Origin: Pseudomonadota bacterium | GTDB lineage: Bacteria > Desulfobacterota > Syntrophobacteria > Syntrophobacterales > Syntrophobacteraceae | Length of the DNA stretch: 7,586 nt | Direction of reading: 5' to 3' | Assembly: GCA_023442755.1 (NCBI GenBank) | Contig: JAEZXS010000313.1 | Coordinates: forward strand, 1 to 7,586 | Part shown: positions 6,400 to 7,586 of the stretch, piece after piece | Layout of the letters: every line of letters begins with the position of its first letter | Position numbering within the stretch: position 1 is the first letter of the stretch | The notes under the pieces: model-generated | The model's input: only the letters and a program-made list of their open reading frames with translations | The model's database searches: none | What the model was told of the DNA's origin: nothing | Translations under genes and position numbers: made by a program

Positions 6400-7586
6400 A
6401 TGAATAAGCCCCTTCAACTGATCAAAAACGTATTCGGAGGCGACAGTCTCAAAGCCCGCTTTGCCGGCGGCGCCGCATGGTTGAGTACAGGATCCGTCAT
6501 CGAGAATGCTTTCAGGATTGTGCGCAACCTGATCCTGGTGCGCTTGATCGCTCCTGAGGCATTTGGCGTCCTTGCGCTTGTACTCGGGTTAAACGCCGCT
6601 GTCATCTCCCTCACCGAAATCGGCATCAGAGAGGCTATTGTCCAACATCCCGAGGGGGAGACCGAGGAGTACCTGAACACTGCGTGGTTTCTGTCGCTGG
6701 GCAGAGGGATCGCAATCTATGCGCTCATATACATAATCGCCCCCTACTATGCGAGCTTTTTCGGCAACCCCGATCTGAGCCTCTATGTGAGGTTTTCGTC
6801 CCTCAATATCCTTTTCGACTCCGCAATGAGCATCCGCGTCCACGTTCTTATCAAGCAGATGAGTTACAAAAGGTGGATCATCATTAATAACGGCGGAAGT
6901 CTATTCGGGGTCACAGTTATCATTATTTTAGCTTTCTATATCCAAAACATTTGGGTCCTGCTTCTCGGCGCTCTTTTGGAGTCCTTTTCCCATTTTTTGC
7001 TTTCATATCTAATATGTCCCTTTGTGCCGCATCTCAGGTTTGCAGGAAAAGCCGGCCGCGATCTTGTAAAGTTTGTGCGTGGCGCCATGGGAATCCCCGT
7101 GATGCATTTTATTTTCACGCGGATCGATACCTTCTTTATCGGAAAGATGCTGCCTGCTGCCAGCCTGGGGCTCTATGACATGTGTTCTTCGCTGGCTAAA
7201 ACTCCGAGTTCTCTCGCCACCAGTTTCATCGGCCTCACAACGCTTCCGATTTTCTCCAGAAAACAGGCCGACAAAGCTACCCTGAACACCATGATAATTC
7301 AGCTCAACACCGCTTTGGGCTTTATTGCATTTCCACTGATCGTATTCATGGCATGCTACGGGCACGAGGTACTGACGTTCGTCTACGGCGCTCGGTATGC
7401 GGCCGTTTCAGTGCCCTTTACGATCATCTTCGGGACCGGTATTCTAACCGTTATCTTTTCCCCTGTTGTGTCCCTGTTTTATGCCGTTGGGCGTCCTGAA
7501 AGCGTGCGCTTTTTCGGGATAGTCCGGGTGATAGTGATGTCGGTCCTCGTCTATCCCGCTGTCAAATATTACGGACTGACCGGAGC
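6400..7586 (+). CDS. Wzx-like oligosaccharide flippase, 3' end outside window
   Basis: The frame is open from ATG 6400 to the window end: 395 codons plus two bases, with no stop. Polysaccharide-transport (PST/MOP superfamily) flippases usually run to about 450-500 residues, so roughly the last fifth is missing. The N-terminus has SLKARFAGGAAWLSTGSVIE, then NLILVRLIAPEAFGVLALVL (about 41-60), the standard opening of Wzx-type flippases. FTRIDTFFIGKMLPAASLGLYD (239-260) matches the family's conserved 'R-x-D-x-x-x-I-G ... G-x-Y' segment. Further hydrophobic helices are seen at about 61-75, 95-115, 168-205, 268-285, 305-325 and 340-370. It would sit in the inner membrane and translocate undecaprenyl-linked glycan to the periplasm, supplying the polymerase-like protein encoded at 1754. 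It starts 69 nt after the glycosyltransferase stop; that gap holds nothing but its ribosome binding site. Confidence 0.88.
   Translation, partial: MNKPLQLIKNVFGGDSLKARFAGGAAWLSTGSVIENAFRIVRNLILVRLIAPEAFGVLALVLGLNAAVISLTEIGIREAIVQHPEGETEEYLNTAWFLSLGRGIAIYALIYIIAPYYASFFGNPDLSLYVRFSSLNILFDSAMSIRVHVLIKQMSYKRWIIINNGGSLFGVTVIIILAFYIQNIWVLLLGALLESFSHFLLSYLICPFVPHLRFAGKAGRDLVKFVRGAMGIPVMHFIFTRIDTFFIGKMLPAASLGLYDMCSSLAKTPSSLATSFIGLTTLPIFSRKQADKATLNTMIIQLNTALGFIAFPLIVFMACYGHEVLTFVYGARYAAVSVPFTIIFGTGILTVIFSPVVSLFYAVGRPESVRFFGIVRVIVMSVLVYPAVKYYGLTG

Noticed and set aside
5797..6417. 206-codon open frame on the - strand across the glycosyltransferase gene
   Set aside because: It is antisense to a well-supported glycosyltransferase and has low-complexity, motif-free translation.

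Overview
The window is part of a cell-envelope or extracellular polysaccharide assembly locus, with every supported gene on the + strand. Its moderately high GC, the Gram-negative-style signal peptide and the Wzx/Wzy-type gene content point to a Gram-negative bacterium. The C-terminal tail of the first complete gene and the paired CelD/FemAB-like acyltransferases remind me of Desulfobacterota-type exopolysaccharide loci. That placement is an impression from gene content, not a demonstrated taxonomy.

Layout from left to right: (1) the last 52 codons of an unrecognised gene (1-159); (2) a secreted right-handed parallel beta-helix protein (156-1637) that starts on a TTG overlapping the previous stop; (3) a 116-bp gap holding a GC-rich stem-loop, a TATAAT box and a short palindrome; (4) a polytopic O-antigen polymerase/ligase-like membrane protein (1754-3097, GTG start); (5) and (6) two adjacent CelD/FemAB-like GNAT acyltransferases (3117-4295 and 4292-5518, joined by a GTGA overlap); (7) a small family 2-like glycosyltransferase (5536-6330); (8) a Wzx-like flippase (6400 onward) cut by the window end.

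How they probably work together (inference from families): cytoplasmic glycosyltransferases, including the one at 5536, build a lipid-linked repeat unit. The two acyltransferase-fold proteins may decorate it or its sugar-nucleotide precursors. The flippase moves it across the inner membrane, and the polymerase/ligase-like protein joins units or transfers the glycan on the periplasmic face. The exported beta-helix protein could bind, cleave or epimerise the product outside the cytoplasm. The genes are packed from 1754 onward with gaps of 69 bp or less, consistent with one operon. The gap at 1638-1753 is the only place where a new promoter looks plausible.

I see no rRNA, tRNA, CRISPR array, insertion sequence or phage feature. 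All gene families here are known types. The points most worth following are the adjacent acyltransferase pair, the secreted beta-helix protein placed next to the polymerase, and the internal promoter region.
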